Shown in pieces: positions 46,148 to 54,470 of a DNA stretch of 64,000 nucleotides (position 1 is its first letter; each line of letters opens with the position of its first letter). Source of the DNA: Candidatus Izemoplasmatales bacterium (GTDB taxonomy: Bacteria > Bacillota_I > Bacilli_A > Izemoplasmatales > Hujiaoplasmataceae). The stretch lies in the NCBI GenBank assembly GCA_028691315.1, contig JAQUZN010000001.1, forward strand, positions 57,238 to 121,237, read 5' to 3'. The translations under genes were made by a program, and so were the position numbers. A model generated the notes under the pieces. It did not search any database, was not told where the DNA came from, and was given only the letters and a program-made list of their open reading frames with translations.

Positions 46148-46573
46148 TTATTTAAAAATTCTAAGATTCCCATCTCGACGTTCTATGATGATCTCACCAT
46201 CATATTTCCCATAACGGTCAACTGAAATGAAAACAAAATTGATAAGATTCGTATATGAACTTAAAGAAGCATCATATAGTTTCAACTTAAATTTTCTTTT
46301 TATTTTTCTTCTGAGTCTTATAATTATGGGTATCAATTCTCTAACTGTTGGTTCGATTACTTGATAGATATACTCTGGATAGAATTGATTTATTTTTAAT
46401 ATAAAATAAGATTCAAATTCTATCGGTAATGATCGACCATTTACAAAAGTATCTAATTCTTGATCATTTGCTATAATCTCAGATATCTTATAAGGTTGAT
46501 CAATCCTAGTTAATATTATCTGTCGTTCTTTTCGTTTCTTTGGTAGACTCCACAATTCTTTTTTGTCTAACAT
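46148..46573 (-). CDS. Hypothetical basic protein (141 aa)
   Basis: The frame opens at 46594, where the apparent residues KGGTYP are encoded by the ribosome site itself (AAAGGAGG). The ATG at 46573 (MLDKKELWSLPKKRK) is therefore the start. The protein is Lys/Arg-rich, including LRRKIKRKFKLKLYDAS, and has a beta-rich C-terminus. No family is recognised. A promoter-like motif at 46602-46620 lies 29 nt upstream. Confidence 0.72.
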   Translation of the reverse strand: MLDKKELWSLPKKRKERQIILTRIDQPYKISEIIANDQELDTFVNGRSLPIEFESYFILKINQFYPEYIYQVIEPTVRELIPIIIRLRRKIKRKFKLKLYDASLSSYTNLINFVFISVDRYGKYDGEIIIERRDGNLRIFK

Positions 46574-46601
46574 TGGATAAGTTCCTCCTTTCATTCATAG
46601 A

Positions 46602-46620
46602 TATAATATATCATTGTAAG
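46602..46620 (-). promoter_or_regulatory. Promoter-like motif sharing a 15-mer with the array upstream region
   Basis: The - strand reads CTTACAATGATATATTATA. Bases 46602-46616 are identical to 35549-35563 upstream of the repeat array. Confidence 0.55.
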
Positions 46621-46631
46621 AAAAGAGAAAA

Positions 46632-46659
46632 CCAGTATAGAAGATTAATCCTATACTGG
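46632..46659 (-). terminator. Terminator of the helicase gene
   Basis: A perfect 9-bp stem (46632-46640 with 46651-46659) is followed on the - strand by TTTTCTCTTTTC. Confidence 0.85.
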
Positions 46660-46667
46660 CTATGTAT

Positions 46668-48218
46668 TTAATCGTAAAAAGTGATTGGATATATTCGCTT
46701 TTCTAATTTACGAATAATCCGATCATATCTTGCGTGTAATTCATTATCTGTAACTTCTGTTTGTTGACATTCTTTTGCGTATTTATTGAATACTGGTTTC
46801 TTACGTTGATAATACTTTTTACAATGATAAAAACCGGTATCAACCACTTCGATATAATACGTATTATTATCTCGTAATCTACCTAAAGTTTGTCTTGCTA
46901 ATACTTCTGATACAAAAGGTTCATTCAATAAGATTACTACTTTCAATCCAAAAATATCTACACATGCAGATGCTGATTTTGTGGTAGTAATAATAAACCT
47001 CTTATTCTTTGCTCTTTCTTTTTCTTCTGAATCTACAATGGATGTAAAGATACCAATATCATCTTTCATTTCTGGATATACTTCTGTTATCTTCTCAATA
47101 AAAGTCTCAATCGCATTGTTGGTTCCAATATAGATCATACATTTATCTTTATAAGTTCCTTCTGTTTTCATGATATTCATAGCTAAATCTAATGCTATCA
47201 CGGCTATCTCAAAGAAGTTCTCATTATTTGCGGCATATGAAATATAACGGTTCCTATCTAAGCCGTATTGGTTCTTACAGGAGCTAATAATCTGCGGAGT
47301 TGGTCTGCTATTATATAATAAAGCCCAATAATCTGAATGTGGATCATGCTCTGGATCAAATAGATCGATTGCCAATACGTTCTTAAAACTTGTTTGATAA
47401 ATTTGATTTTCTCTTTGGTCCGATCTTTGATCTGTTGCTGTTAGATAATATGTCTTATAAACATTGGTATAGAAATCAATCATTAGCATGTTTGTAAAAT
47501 TCAAATGTGCTTCATCAAATACCTTAATACCAATCTTTAATTTCCTAAATATCTCGCCAACTTCTCTCCATCCATAACGATCTCCAAAACTCTTAATTGT
47601 TCCATGAGTTACTAAGAATATCTTATATTGTTTAATATCCTGATCATTCATTCTCTTAAGACGAAATAGCATATTAGAACTATTGATAAAACAAATCTCT
47701 CGTTCTTGAAGATTTGTGTATTCTAACGTTTTTTCTTTCCATTGTAATAACCAATTCGTTGCATACGTGATAATCATCGTTTTAATACCAGTATATGCAA
47801 ACGTTGCCACCGTTATATAAGTTTTACCTTTTCCGGTATTAAGATTTACAGATAACTGTGATTTCGTAGCAGTATTTTTATACTCGTTTTTACCAAGCAT
47901 AAATCGCAACGCTTCTTTCTGCAAATCATCTCTCGGTAGTGTTTTAATTTTAATATCTTGATAATGATCATATGAATTATATTGATCTTTTTCTATATAC
48001 GCTTTTACTCCTAAAGCTTTCTCGACATACCAGACATCAATTCCTCTAGGAAGGTACAAAATTTCCATATTTTCATCATAATAAAGTCCTAAATAGTTCA
48101 CTTGATGTCTTGTAGGATCAAAGACACTAAAGACATTTTCAAGTTTCGGACAAGAACCAAATTTATAATAATGAACTTGAATGCTACTGTTCTTGACAAT
48201 TATTTCCGGTTTTTGCAT
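46668..48218 (-). CDS. Superfamily II DNA/RNA helicase
   Basis: The 516-aa protein has the SF2 motifs in order: TGKGKT Walker A (128-133), DEAH box (235-238), LTAT (motif III, 259-262) and the C-terminal helicase domain with motif VI-like QTLGRLRDN (about 445-453). The N-terminal 95 residues are a separate domain, as in T4 UvsW-like phage helicases. These act in recombination-dependent replication and fork restart, a plausible role here. The final 70 residues are strongly basic. The start follows AAAGGACGTAATGTAA-ATG. Confidence 0.88.
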   Translation of the reverse strand: MQKPEIIVKNSSIQVHYYKFGSCPKLENVFSVFDPTRHQVNYLGLYYDENMEILYLPRGIDVWYVEKALGVKAYIEKDQYNSYDHYQDIKIKTLPRDDLQKEALRFMLGKNEYKNTATKSQLSVNLNTGKGKTYITVATFAYTGIKTMIITYATNWLLQWKEKTLEYTNLQEREICFINSSNMLFRLKRMNDQDIKQYKIFLVTHGTIKSFGDRYGWREVGEIFRKLKIGIKVFDEAHLNFTNMLMIDFYTNVYKTYYLTATDQRSDQRENQIYQTSFKNVLAIDLFDPEHDPHSDYWALLYNSRPTPQIISSCKNQYGLDRNRYISYAANNENFFEIAVIALDLAMNIMKTEGTYKDKCMIYIGTNNAIETFIEKITEVYPEMKDDIGIFTSIVDSEEKERAKNKRFIITTTKSASACVDIFGLKVVILLNEPFVSEVLARQTLGRLRDNNTYYIEVVDTGFYHCKKYYQRKKPVFNKYAKECQQTEVTDNELHARYDRIIRKLEKRIYPITFYD

Positions 48219-48254
48219 TTACATTACGTCCTTTATCGTACTTTTTAATCCATT

Positions 48255-48307
48255 GTATATACTTTTCTAAAAAAGTATATACCAGATACAGATTACTCCA
48301 TATCTGG
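48255..48307. other. Tandem hairpins
   Basis: GTATATACTTTT/AAAAGTATATAC (48255-48266 with 48271-48282, loop CTAA) is followed directly by CCAGATA/TATCTGG (48282-48288 with 48301-48307). They lie between the helicase start and the 44-aa gene and could serve as a terminator or as mRNA end protection. Confidence 0.6.
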
Positions 48308-48316
48308 CATATATCA

Positions 48317-48451
48317 TTAATTTTCAATCTCGATATAAGTATATTCTTCTAAATATCGGTCAATCTCAGGTTTATACTCTGGATACATTCTAACAGCATC
48401 CTCATAATTAATCCGTCCTGTTCTCACTTGTTCACCTAAGTATTCTCCCAT
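48317..48451 (-). CDS. Small protein of 44 aa
   Basis: The product begins MGEYLGEQVRTGRINYEDAVRMYPEYKPEI and ends YLEEYTYIEIEN. The ATG is 12 nt after AAAGGAG. It follows the 48457-48759 gene closely on the same strand. It is acidic and helical. The composition is sensible for a real gene rather than chance. Function unknown. Confidence 0.65.
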   Translation of the reverse strand: MGEYLGEQVRTGRINYEDAVRMYPEYKPEIDRYLEEYTYIEIEN

Positions 48452-48456
48452 GATGA

Positions 48457-48759
48457 TTACATATCTCCTTTCATTTGATTGATTAATATTGCATTAATGG
48501 CTTTCTCCATTAACTCTACACGTTTTTCAGTTTTCAAAGGAACCGTTTCATATTTATAATAAACAGAATTGGTATCTGGATTATACATAGGAATCGCTCT
48601 TTGACCAAGTGGTGTATTTGGTTCTGGAATACTAGAAACAAATTTACCTTGTTGATCTAATTCCTCTCTACTCATTCCTAACCCCTCCCTCGGATCGAAG
48701 GGGGTAGTGTTGATAAATTCTACTACATTTGATTTATTGATACGGATATAAGTTTCCAC
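48457..48759 (-). CDS. Small tail-associated-like protein, GTG start
   Basis: Translation starts at a GTG (complement of 48757-48759), 7 nt after AAAGGAG. The 100-aa product has TPFDPREGLGMSREELDQQG and PNTPLGQRAIPMYNPDTNSVYYKYE, followed by a C-terminal helix (KRVELMEKAINAILINQMKGDM). This pattern resembles small proteins encoded beside tail and lysis genes of Firmicute phages. It is divergent from the endolysin gene. Function unknown. Confidence 0.72.
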   Translation of the reverse strand: METYIRINKSNVVEFINTTPFDPREGLGMSREELDQQGKFVSSIPEPNTPLGQRAIPMYNPDTNSVYYKYETVPLKTEKRVELMEKAINAILINQMKGDM

Positions 48760-48870
48760 TATGATTCTCCTTTCATATGATCTCTTAATTAAATGTTTTC
48801 CTTAATAATAATTCACAGAATTGACCAGGAGAACATTCAAATAATATAAAAAAGGAGGTTATAAGATTAT

Positions 48871-50073
48871 ATGGCTAATATGAAAGCTTTTTTAGATGTA
48901 CTTGCTAGTTGGTATGGATACAATGAAGCAAATGGTACGGATGATATTATTATTAAAATTTATAATGATCAGAGACCAGCCGGTACATATAAAATGAATA
49001 TGAGAGATGCTTGGTGTCAAGCAACAATCTCTGCGGCAGCATATAAATCCGGCAATAAAGGATATCTTCCAAATACCTGTGCTTGTGTAGTAGGTGTTCA
49101 ATGGTTCAAAGATAGAGGAAGATGGGTTGGACGTTATCAATCTAATTATAATCCGATTGTCGGAGATATTATCTATTATGATTGGGATGGTAATAGACTC
49201 AGTGAACATGTAGGAGCCGTCGTTAAAGTATCCGGAAGCAATCTGACCGTAAGAGAAGGTAATAAGAATGATCGCTTAGAAGATCGTGTAATTTCCAAGA
49301 ACAGTTCTTTGATTCTTGGTTATGGTAGACCGAATTGGGACTCTGCCACAGCACCTGTAAATCCAGTTGGTACAAATACTAACCCAATGGCAAAAGGTTG
49401 GTTGACAACAGGTGATAAGGGAGATCAAGTAAAAGATCTTCAGACAAAACTTAATAAAGTTGGATTTGATTGTGGTAATGTAGATGGAGATTTCGGTGCT
49501 AAAACATTAGCAGCAGTAAAAGCTTTCCAGAAAACATATGCTCTTACAGTAGATGGCATGGCTGGTGAACTTACACTTGCTAAGCTGAACTCTGTATATG
49601 CTTCTCTTGGTTATAAACCTTGGGTTGGAGAGATCAGTGTTGATTGCACGGTCTATAGTAAAGCAGATAGCACAAGCACTGCATTACCTGGATATCCAAA
49701 ACTTAATAAGACCAATCTTGTTGATGTTGTTGGAGAAGTTTCTGACGGTAAAGGTAATACATACTTTAAAATCATGATTGCTAAACTCCATACAGGTTAT
49801 GTACTTCAGTCTAAGATGAAGATGACTGGTACTAATAGTGTAGCCACGAAATATAAAGAATGGGTTGGAGAAGTTACAGCAAGCGCTCTCAATGTAAGAG
49901 AGAATGCTGGTGTAGAATATAACCTGATTAAAGAATATCCGCAACTTGCTAAGACTAATTTAGTTAGTGTTATTGGTGAGAAGAAAGCTTCAGATAATGT
50001 TGTTTGGTATTATGTCGCTATTGCAGGCAAATTCAAAGGTTATTGTAGTTCGAAACATATTAAAAGAAGATAA
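48871..50073 (+). CDS. Endolysin: CHAP-like amidase with PG-binding and SH3 domains
   Basis: The 400-aa protein has an N-terminal cysteine peptidase/amidase domain (about 1-160) with Cys49 (RDAWCQATISAA) and His113 (SEHVGAVVKV) as likely catalytic residues. It is followed by a peptidoglycan-binding domain (about 174-245, GDKGDQVKDLQTKLNKVGFD to LTVDGMAGELTLAKL). Two SH3-like repeats follow (about 255-325 and 335-400, both opening KPWVGEI or KEWVGEV). There is no signal peptide, so export depends on the holin. The start is 12 nt after AAAAGGAGG. It is closed by its own terminator and has codon use somewhat richer in G and C than its neighbours. Confidence 0.9.
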   Translation: MANMKAFLDVLASWYGYNEANGTDDIIIKIYNDQRPAGTYKMNMRDAWCQATISAAAYKSGNKGYLPNTCACVVGVQWFKDRGRWVGRYQSNYNPIVGDIIYYDWDGNRLSEHVGAVVKVSGSNLTVREGNKNDRLEDRVISKNSSLILGYGRPNWDSATAPVNPVGTNTNPMAKGWLTTGDKGDQVKDLQTKLNKVGFDCGNVDGDFGAKTLAAVKAFQKTYALTVDGMAGELTLAKLNSVYASLGYKPWVGEISVDCTVYSKADSTSTALPGYPKLNKTNLVDVVGEVSDGKGNTYFKIMIAKLHTGYVLQSKMKMTGTNSVATKYKEWVGEVTASALNVRENAGVEYNLIKEYPQLAKTNLVSVIGEKKASDNVVWYYVAIAGKFKGYCSSKHIKRR

Positions 50074-50080
50074 TACGAAT

Positions 50081-50121
50081 ATTACAGATACCCTTTTTAT
50101 AGGGTATCTGTAATTCTTTTT
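50081..50121 (+). terminator. Terminator of the endolysin gene
   Basis: A perfect 13-bp stem (50081-50093 with 50102-50114) is followed by TCTTTTTG. Confidence 0.88.
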
Positions 50122-50196
50122 GTTTCTGATTGCATATTATTACTGTGATATAGTAAGGTAATCATAAAAATACAATCAGAAAAAGGAGAAAAGAGT

Positions 50197-51249
50197 ATGT
50201 TCTATTTTAACTTATCAGAAAGAAAAATCAACGAGTTACATGATATCCTGTATGGGGTGACACAAGTGAGATATGGGAAACCCTGCATCAATGATTTTAT
50301 CAAGAGTTCAAATGATAATCGAGTCTACGCAACAAATACAAAATTGAAAGTTATGAAACCTGATTTGAGATTGAGAATCGTGAAGGATAAGGAGGGAAAA
50401 GAATTCATGATTGTTATCAATCCACAATCTGAAAACACGTTTGATGATTGTTCGGATGCTTGGACAAGAGTATTAGGGTATTTAAAATATAAGATTGTAA
50501 CTTTCAAGAATGATCAAGGCATGACAGTAAAAAGTATCTATCTTTTGAATAGCGATACTTGTATATTCCCATTTGAATTTGATGGTCAAATATGCAAAGT
50601 GTTGGATATGGAAAACTTTGCTAAGAAGAAGAAAAGTAAAGTTGTAAAGCTTATGGTGGATGAAACAAAATCACCGAAAACAGATGTGAATATTCTACAA
50701 GAAGAAGCAGAAGATATTTATGATGCAATACAAGCAACTACTGAATGTAATCGTATTGAAAGAGTTAATTTGATGGAAGCGATTCATAATCAGATTAACT
50801 CTAAACTTGAAGAGAATGATATTGTAATTTCAGTAAGTGATTTACATAATGAAACTCTTGAAACTTTGAAAGATTATTTTCAAAATACCCACGTCACTCG
50901 TTTAAAAAGGGAATACATTCCTTTACATCAAAGAGAATTTATAAACAAAGCAGAGGACTTGATTGGATGGAGACCAAAAGTAAAATCATATGATGACGGT
51001 ACATTTGGTTTTAAATGTGGGTTGCAAGTCCAGATACCAATCGCTCATTATGATATGAGTATCGAAGAAACAGGTAGAGAGATTTCCAGGTTTCGAGATC
51101 AATTTGTTGAATGGGGTTATAGCCTTGCAAAGAAATATAACAATCGTTCTTGTACTCCTGGAATTAAAATGATATTCAATCGTATGATCCTTACGAATGA
51201 TTATGTTCTAGAACTCGATTACTTATATGACATTGTTAACCAAATCTAA
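50197..51249 (+). CDS. Hypothetical protein (350 aa)
   Basis: The protein starts after AAAAAGGAGAAAAGAGT-ATG and begins MFYFNLSERKINELHDIL. It is rich in Asn, Asp and Lys and has alternating alpha/beta character. VKLMVDETKSPKTDVNILQEEAEDIYDAI is a central linker and LQVQIPIAHYDMSIEETGREIS a later beta region. It is the first gene of the 50.2-53.9 kb + strand run of small proteins and the primase. No family is recognised; a DNA-metabolism role is possible only by context. Confidence 0.72.
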   Translation: MFYFNLSERKINELHDILYGVTQVRYGKPCINDFIKSSNDNRVYATNTKLKVMKPDLRLRIVKDKEGKEFMIVINPQSENTFDDCSDAWTRVLGYLKYKIVTFKNDQGMTVKSIYLLNSDTCIFPFEFDGQICKVLDMENFAKKKKSKVVKLMVDETKSPKTDVNILQEEAEDIYDAIQATTECNRIERVNLMEAIHNQINSKLEENDIVISVSDLHNETLETLKDYFQNTHVTRLKREYIPLHQREFINKAEDLIGWRPKVKSYDDGTFGFKCGLQVQIPIAHYDMSIEETGREISRFRDQFVEWGYSLAKKYNNRSCTPGIKMIFNRMILTNDYVLELDYLYDIVNQI

Positions 51250-51262
51250 AAGGAGAAAGATT

Positions 51263-51559
51263 ATGTATGATAATATAAGGTATACATTTGATACTAATGG
51301 AAGAATAATACAAAGTGAAAAACCAGGAGAGAAAGAGAAATATTACTGGTATGAGAATGAATCTGATTCTTTAGTTAGGAGAATAAGTTCAGCGGGACGG
51401 GAAGATATCTTATGCGAATATGATAAGATGCTTCGTATTACAATGAGACCAAGTAATACGGATGAATGTATTGATCATATCATATGGATCAATGAAATGA
51501 ATGCTCGTGCTATACTTACAAAAATCATAGAAAATGGGACTTATATCAAAAAGATATAA
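51263..51559 (+). CDS. Hypothetical protein (98 aa)
   Basis: The frame opens at 51227, but the ATG at 51263 follows AAAGGAGAAAGATT and is the likely start. The product (MYDNIRYTFDTNGRIIQSEK) is a small charged alpha/beta protein ending ILTKIIENGTYIKKI. It has no recognised motif and belongs to a run of small genes. Confidence 0.7.
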   Translation: MYDNIRYTFDTNGRIIQSEKPGEKEKYYWYENESDSLVRRISSAGREDILCEYDKMLRITMRPSNTDECIDHIIWINEMNARAILTKIIENGTYIKKI

Positions 51560-51590
51560 GTCTTATTATTTCACAAAGGAGGAAAATACA

Positions 51591-51824
51591 ATGACTGAAT
51601 TGGGAGTATTAAAGATAAATAAGGGAGAAGTTACTGAGGAAGAGATAAATAAGGAACTTCATAAGTTAAAAGAAGAAGGATTTCTTGCAACGTATCTCAC
51701 AGAAGATACAGAATGTAAGGTATATTTCCTTGAAAGAGGAGAAGATAAGCAAGAACGGAAAGAAGTTGAAAATAGACATAGATTACATATCTATGCCACC
51801 TATTTAGAAAGAAGAGGAAAATAA
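51591..51824 (+). CDS. Small protein, member of local paralogue group (77 aa)
   Basis: The ATG at 51591 follows AAAGGAGGAAAATACA and is preferred over the upstream open frame from 51534. The protein contains EEGFLATYLTEDTECKVYFLERGED, a beta-hairpin-like phrase. Similar G/Y-x-x-x-x-x-x-(E)D-x-x-x-V/I-x-F phrases occur in the next two genes. Its stop overlaps the next start by one base (TAATG). Confidence 0.72.
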   Translation: MTELGVLKINKGEVTEEEINKELHKLKEEGFLATYLTEDTECKVYFLERGEDKQERKEVENRHRLHIYATYLERRGK

Positions 51825-52075
51825 TGATTAAAAAAGTATTAATATTTGGGAAAGATCACAATAAAGCGGATATACGTACACAGATCTGTCGAATGGAAAA
51901 GGATAGATATGTGGTGACTGATGTGCAAGAAACCGAAGACGGTAAGAACTATGTATTTGAGAAAGCAGAAACTGGAAAAGAAGCTGATGATCTCATGGAA
52001 ATTCGTGAGCGTCGATTAATTGAAATTAGGGCTAGAAGGGAGAAGAAATATGATGATCGCAAAAGAGAAAAATGA
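51824..52075 (+). CDS. Small basic protein, paralogue group (83 aa)
   Basis: It starts at the ATG overlapping the previous stop (TAATG), so it is translationally coupled. It contains KDRYVVTDVQETEDGKNYVFEKAET, then a highly charged helix (ADDLMEIRERRLIEIRARREKKYDDRKREK). The N-terminus (MIKKVLIFGKDHN) is compact. It may bind nucleic acid through the basic helix, but nothing more can be said. Confidence 0.72.
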   Translation: MIKKVLIFGKDHNKADIRTQICRMEKDRYVVTDVQETEDGKNYVFEKAETGKEADDLMEIRERRLIEIRARREKKYDDRKREK

Positions 52076-52220
52076 AAGAACTTTACCGCTGAATGACTTA
52101 TCACTTATTGAGTCAAGTTACAAGTTTTTAGTTTTACAGACAGAAGGTTTTAAATTATCTGAAACTGTAGAAGATAATAACGGTGATTCCATTTTATTCT
52201 TCAGAAAAGAAAACCAGTAA
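52050..52220 (+). CDS. Small protein, paralogue group (56 aa)
   Basis: The ATG at 52050 follows GGGAGAAGAAAT and gives MMIAKEKNERTLPLNDLSL. The frame overlaps the end of the previous gene by 26 nt. It contains SYKFLVLQTEGFKLSETVEDNNGDSILFFRKE, similar in arrangement to the hairpin phrases of the two preceding genes. Function unknown. Confidence 0.62.
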   Translation: MMIAKEKNERTLPLNDLSLIESSYKFLVLQTEGFKLSETVEDNNGDSILFFRKENQ

Positions 52221-52269
52221 GAAATCAATAAGCCGTTAACAAAAGATAAATAAAGAGAGGTTTATAAAA

Positions 52270-53307
52270 ATGATTTCAGCTGATTTGTTTAGACAATATC
52301 TCAAAGATAATTTAAAACCTTGGGCTAGGGACGCGGGTGGATATAAAGAAATATTAACTCGTTGCCCTTATTGCCCAGATTCAAAAGACCCAAATAAGGG
52401 ACACATGTATATTAGTGTCCCTTTTGATGAAAAGCTTTCTTTTTTTAATTGTGCTAAATGTAATACGCATGGTGTATTGACTCCCACAAAACTAATCGAA
52501 TGGGGAATTACGGATGTAAACTTCATGTCAGATTTATCGTCCTATAATAAGAAAGTTTCTAACCTTCCACAAAACAAAATGCTATATAAAGAAGGTATGA
52601 AATTTAATGTGAATCATTCCTTTATTACAGATGATAAATTAAGTAGGTATAAATTAAAATATTTGAATGATAGACTAGGAGCAAATCTAACGTTAGATGA
52701 TTGTAAGCAGTTAAAAATCATCTTAAATTTATCAGATCTGTTTAAAGTTAATTCATTAAAACCAACTAGAGATGAAACAATCATGAGCCAATTAGATTAT
52801 AATTTTATGGGATTTTTATCCATTGATAATGCTTTTGTTAATCTAAGAAATTTAGAGATTCAGAAGAATATTTATCAAGGAATTAATCGAAGATATATTA
52901 ATTATGATCTATTTGGTAAGTATGATAATTCTCAACGGTTTTATACAATGCCAGCAAATATAGATCTCACAAGACCAGTTACGTTACACATTGCAGAGGG
53001 GAGTTTTGATATTTTATCGATTTATCTAAATCTTCCTAATAATACTGGTAATGATATCTATACATCAATTAGTGGTAAAGGATATAAAGGTATTATCCGA
53101 TATTTTATATCACAAAAGAAACTACCATGGTTAAATATCCATATATATCCAGATAATGATATCACTAGAAAGGAAATATGGGATGTTGTAGAATCGTTCA
53201 AAGTCTTCAATTTTCCAATTTCTATTCATCGGAATCTATCATCCGGACAAAAGGATTTCGGTGTAGATCCCAAACATATTCAAGAAGTTATAGAGAAAAT
53301 AAACTAA
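52270..53307 (+). CDS. DnaG-type DNA primase
   Basis: The 345-aa protein has an N-terminal zinc ribbon with Cys32, Cys35, Cys61 and Cys64 (RCPYCPD...FFNCAKC). This is followed by a TOPRIM-type region with the phrases VTLHIAEGSFDILSIYL (about 238-254) and WLNIHIYPDNDITRKEIW. Such proteins synthesise RNA primers for lagging-strand replication. No helicase domain is fused, so a separate replicative helicase is expected elsewhere. The start follows AAAGAGAGGTTTATAAAA-ATG. It follows the group of small genes in the same run. Confidence 0.85.
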   Translation: MISADLFRQYLKDNLKPWARDAGGYKEILTRCPYCPDSKDPNKGHMYISVPFDEKLSFFNCAKCNTHGVLTPTKLIEWGITDVNFMSDLSSYNKKVSNLPQNKMLYKEGMKFNVNHSFITDDKLSRYKLKYLNDRLGANLTLDDCKQLKIILNLSDLFKVNSLKPTRDETIMSQLDYNFMGFLSIDNAFVNLRNLEIQKNIYQGINRRYINYDLFGKYDNSQRFYTMPANIDLTRPVTLHIAEGSFDILSIYLNLPNNTGNDIYTSISGKGYKGIIRYFISQKKLPWLNIHIYPDNDITRKEIWDVVESFKVFNFPISIHRNLSSGQKDFGVDPKHIQEVIEKIN

Positions 53308-53320
53308 TGGAGGATAAGAA

Positions 53321-53422
53321 ATGTTTAACAATAGAGGGCAATTAAGTTGCATGTTGGCGGTGTTAATAAACGAACAGAATTGTCGTAGAATGGGTCATGA
53401 ACCAGAAGAAACTTATATCTAG
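53321..53422 (+). CDS. Small protein of 33 aa
   Basis: The reading frame MFNNRGQLSCMLAVLINEQN to EETYI starts 6 nt after TGGAGG, 13 nt beyond the primase stop. The stop (TAG) is immediately followed by the ATG of the next gene. The good ribosome site suggests real translation, perhaps to couple primase and the next gene. Confidence 0.5.
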   Translation: MFNNRGQLSCMLAVLINEQNCRRMGHEPEETYI

Positions 53423-53959
53423 ATGGAAGAAATTATGACAGATATAGAAAAAGAGATGGAAGACATTGATAACCATTATGAGAAATACGGAGATAATAAA
53501 TTACTTGCTTATCTTACTTATTACGGATCTTTTGAGAATGATATCTTCCGAGTTTCCCTTGATGGAGAATGGGATGGAAAAGAAGACATTATCACAATTC
53601 ACCCAAAGATCTATGGTAAAAGTAAGAGGTATGATATCTCCGCTCCAACTCAAGAAGAGTTAAAAGATCTTATATATTCACAAGGTTTTGGTCCTGAAGT
53701 TCATCATGATCTCAGATTCTGTTCTTGGTGTGGGTCACCTATGATGGATGGCTATACGGATGAAGATATGTATTTATGTTCTTCTTCTGAATTCACTCAT
53801 TATATGAATCAGTTATATGGAGATAGGAATTGGAGAGGCACAACTCAAGAAGAACAAGAGTTGAATATGTATGAAAATGTCAATTATGTGGAACTCGCAG
53901 ATGATGAAAATGGAGAAGAAGTCCTTATTCCATTAGCATGGTATTGGACGGAATGGTAA
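53423..53959 (+). CDS. Putative zinc-ribbon protein (178 aa)
   Basis: The protein begins MEEIMTDIEKEMEDIDNHYEKYG. It has a Cys cluster at about 93-114 (FCSWCGSPMMDGYTDEDMYLCSSSEF) that looks like a single small zinc site, embedded in an acidic alpha/beta chain rich in Trp, Tyr, Glu and Asp. There is no Shine-Dalgarno in front, so translation may be coupled to the upstream 33-aa frame. It ends in a strong terminator. No family is recognised. Confidence 0.7.
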   Translation: MEEIMTDIEKEMEDIDNHYEKYGDNKLLAYLTYYGSFENDIFRVSLDGEWDGKEDIITIHPKIYGKSKRYDISAPTQEELKDLIYSQGFGPEVHHDLRFCSWCGSPMMDGYTDEDMYLCSSSEFTHYMNQLYGDRNWRGTTQEEQELNMYENVNYVELADDENGEEVLIPLAWYWTEW

Positions 53960-53966
53960 TAACCAT

Positions 53967-54003
53967 AAGGGTATAGATTGATTTCTATACCCTTTTTATT
54001 TTT
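53967..54003 (+). terminator. Intrinsic terminator
   Basis: A perfect 11-bp stem (53967-53977 with 53984-53994, loop TTGATT) is followed by TTTATTTTTTG. It closes the primase operon. Confidence 0.9.
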
Positions 54004-54124
54004 TGTAAAAGTATGAAATAATAATCATATATTATTAAAGTGATATAAAGAATAGATTAATACATAATAATCTTATATATCAAACTACTATTTCAAATTA
54101 AAAAGTCTATAGGAGGACTAAATT

Positions 54125-54307
54125 ATGACAACAATATTTGCAGATTCTAAAGTGAGAATAACAAAGAACCATCGAGACGGAATGAAAGAAATTGAAGACA
54201 CTTTAAAAAGAATCAAAGCCAATAATGAGGCTATTGAAAGAGATCAAAAAGAAATCAATCAAATGTTAGAAGGTATTGGTTCTGATTTAGAAGAATTGTT
54301 AAAGTAA
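54125..54307 (+). CDS. Small coiled-coil protein (60 aa)
   Basis: It starts after TAGGAGGACTAAATT-ATG. The product (MTTIFADSKVRITKNHRDGM) is an almost continuous helix with heptad-like spacing (MKEIEDTLKRIKANNEAIERDQKEINQMLEGIG). The short length and perfect ribosome site make it a likely real gene. It is probably an oligomeric accessory or regulatory factor. Confidence 0.72.
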   Translation: MTTIFADSKVRITKNHRDGMKEIEDTLKRIKANNEAIERDQKEINQMLEGIGSDLEELLK

Positions 54308-54361
54308 TAGTTATAATGGGGGTTTTATAACTTCCATTTTTCTATATCATTTGTTCTTAGC

Positions 54362-54410
54362 TGAGGGATTAGTTTGAAACTCTAATCCCTCAACTCCTTT
54401 TTATTTTTTG
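54362..54410 (+). terminator. Intrinsic terminator
   Basis: A perfect 11-bp stem (54362-54372 with 54382-54392) is followed by TTTTTATTTTTTG. It ends the transcript of the 60-aa gene. Confidence 0.9.
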
Positions 54411-54432
54411 TTATGATACCTTAATCCACAAC

Positions 54433-54452
54433 ATTACAATAATATAATGAAT
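54433..54452 (+). promoter_or_regulatory. Promoter-like motif, + strand
   Basis: ATTACAATAATATAATGAAT lies 18 nt before the 54471 gene. It resembles the ACAATATARTAAWTT family with one extra base. Confidence 0.45.
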
Positions 54453-54470
54453 ACTTGAAAGGAGAACCAG

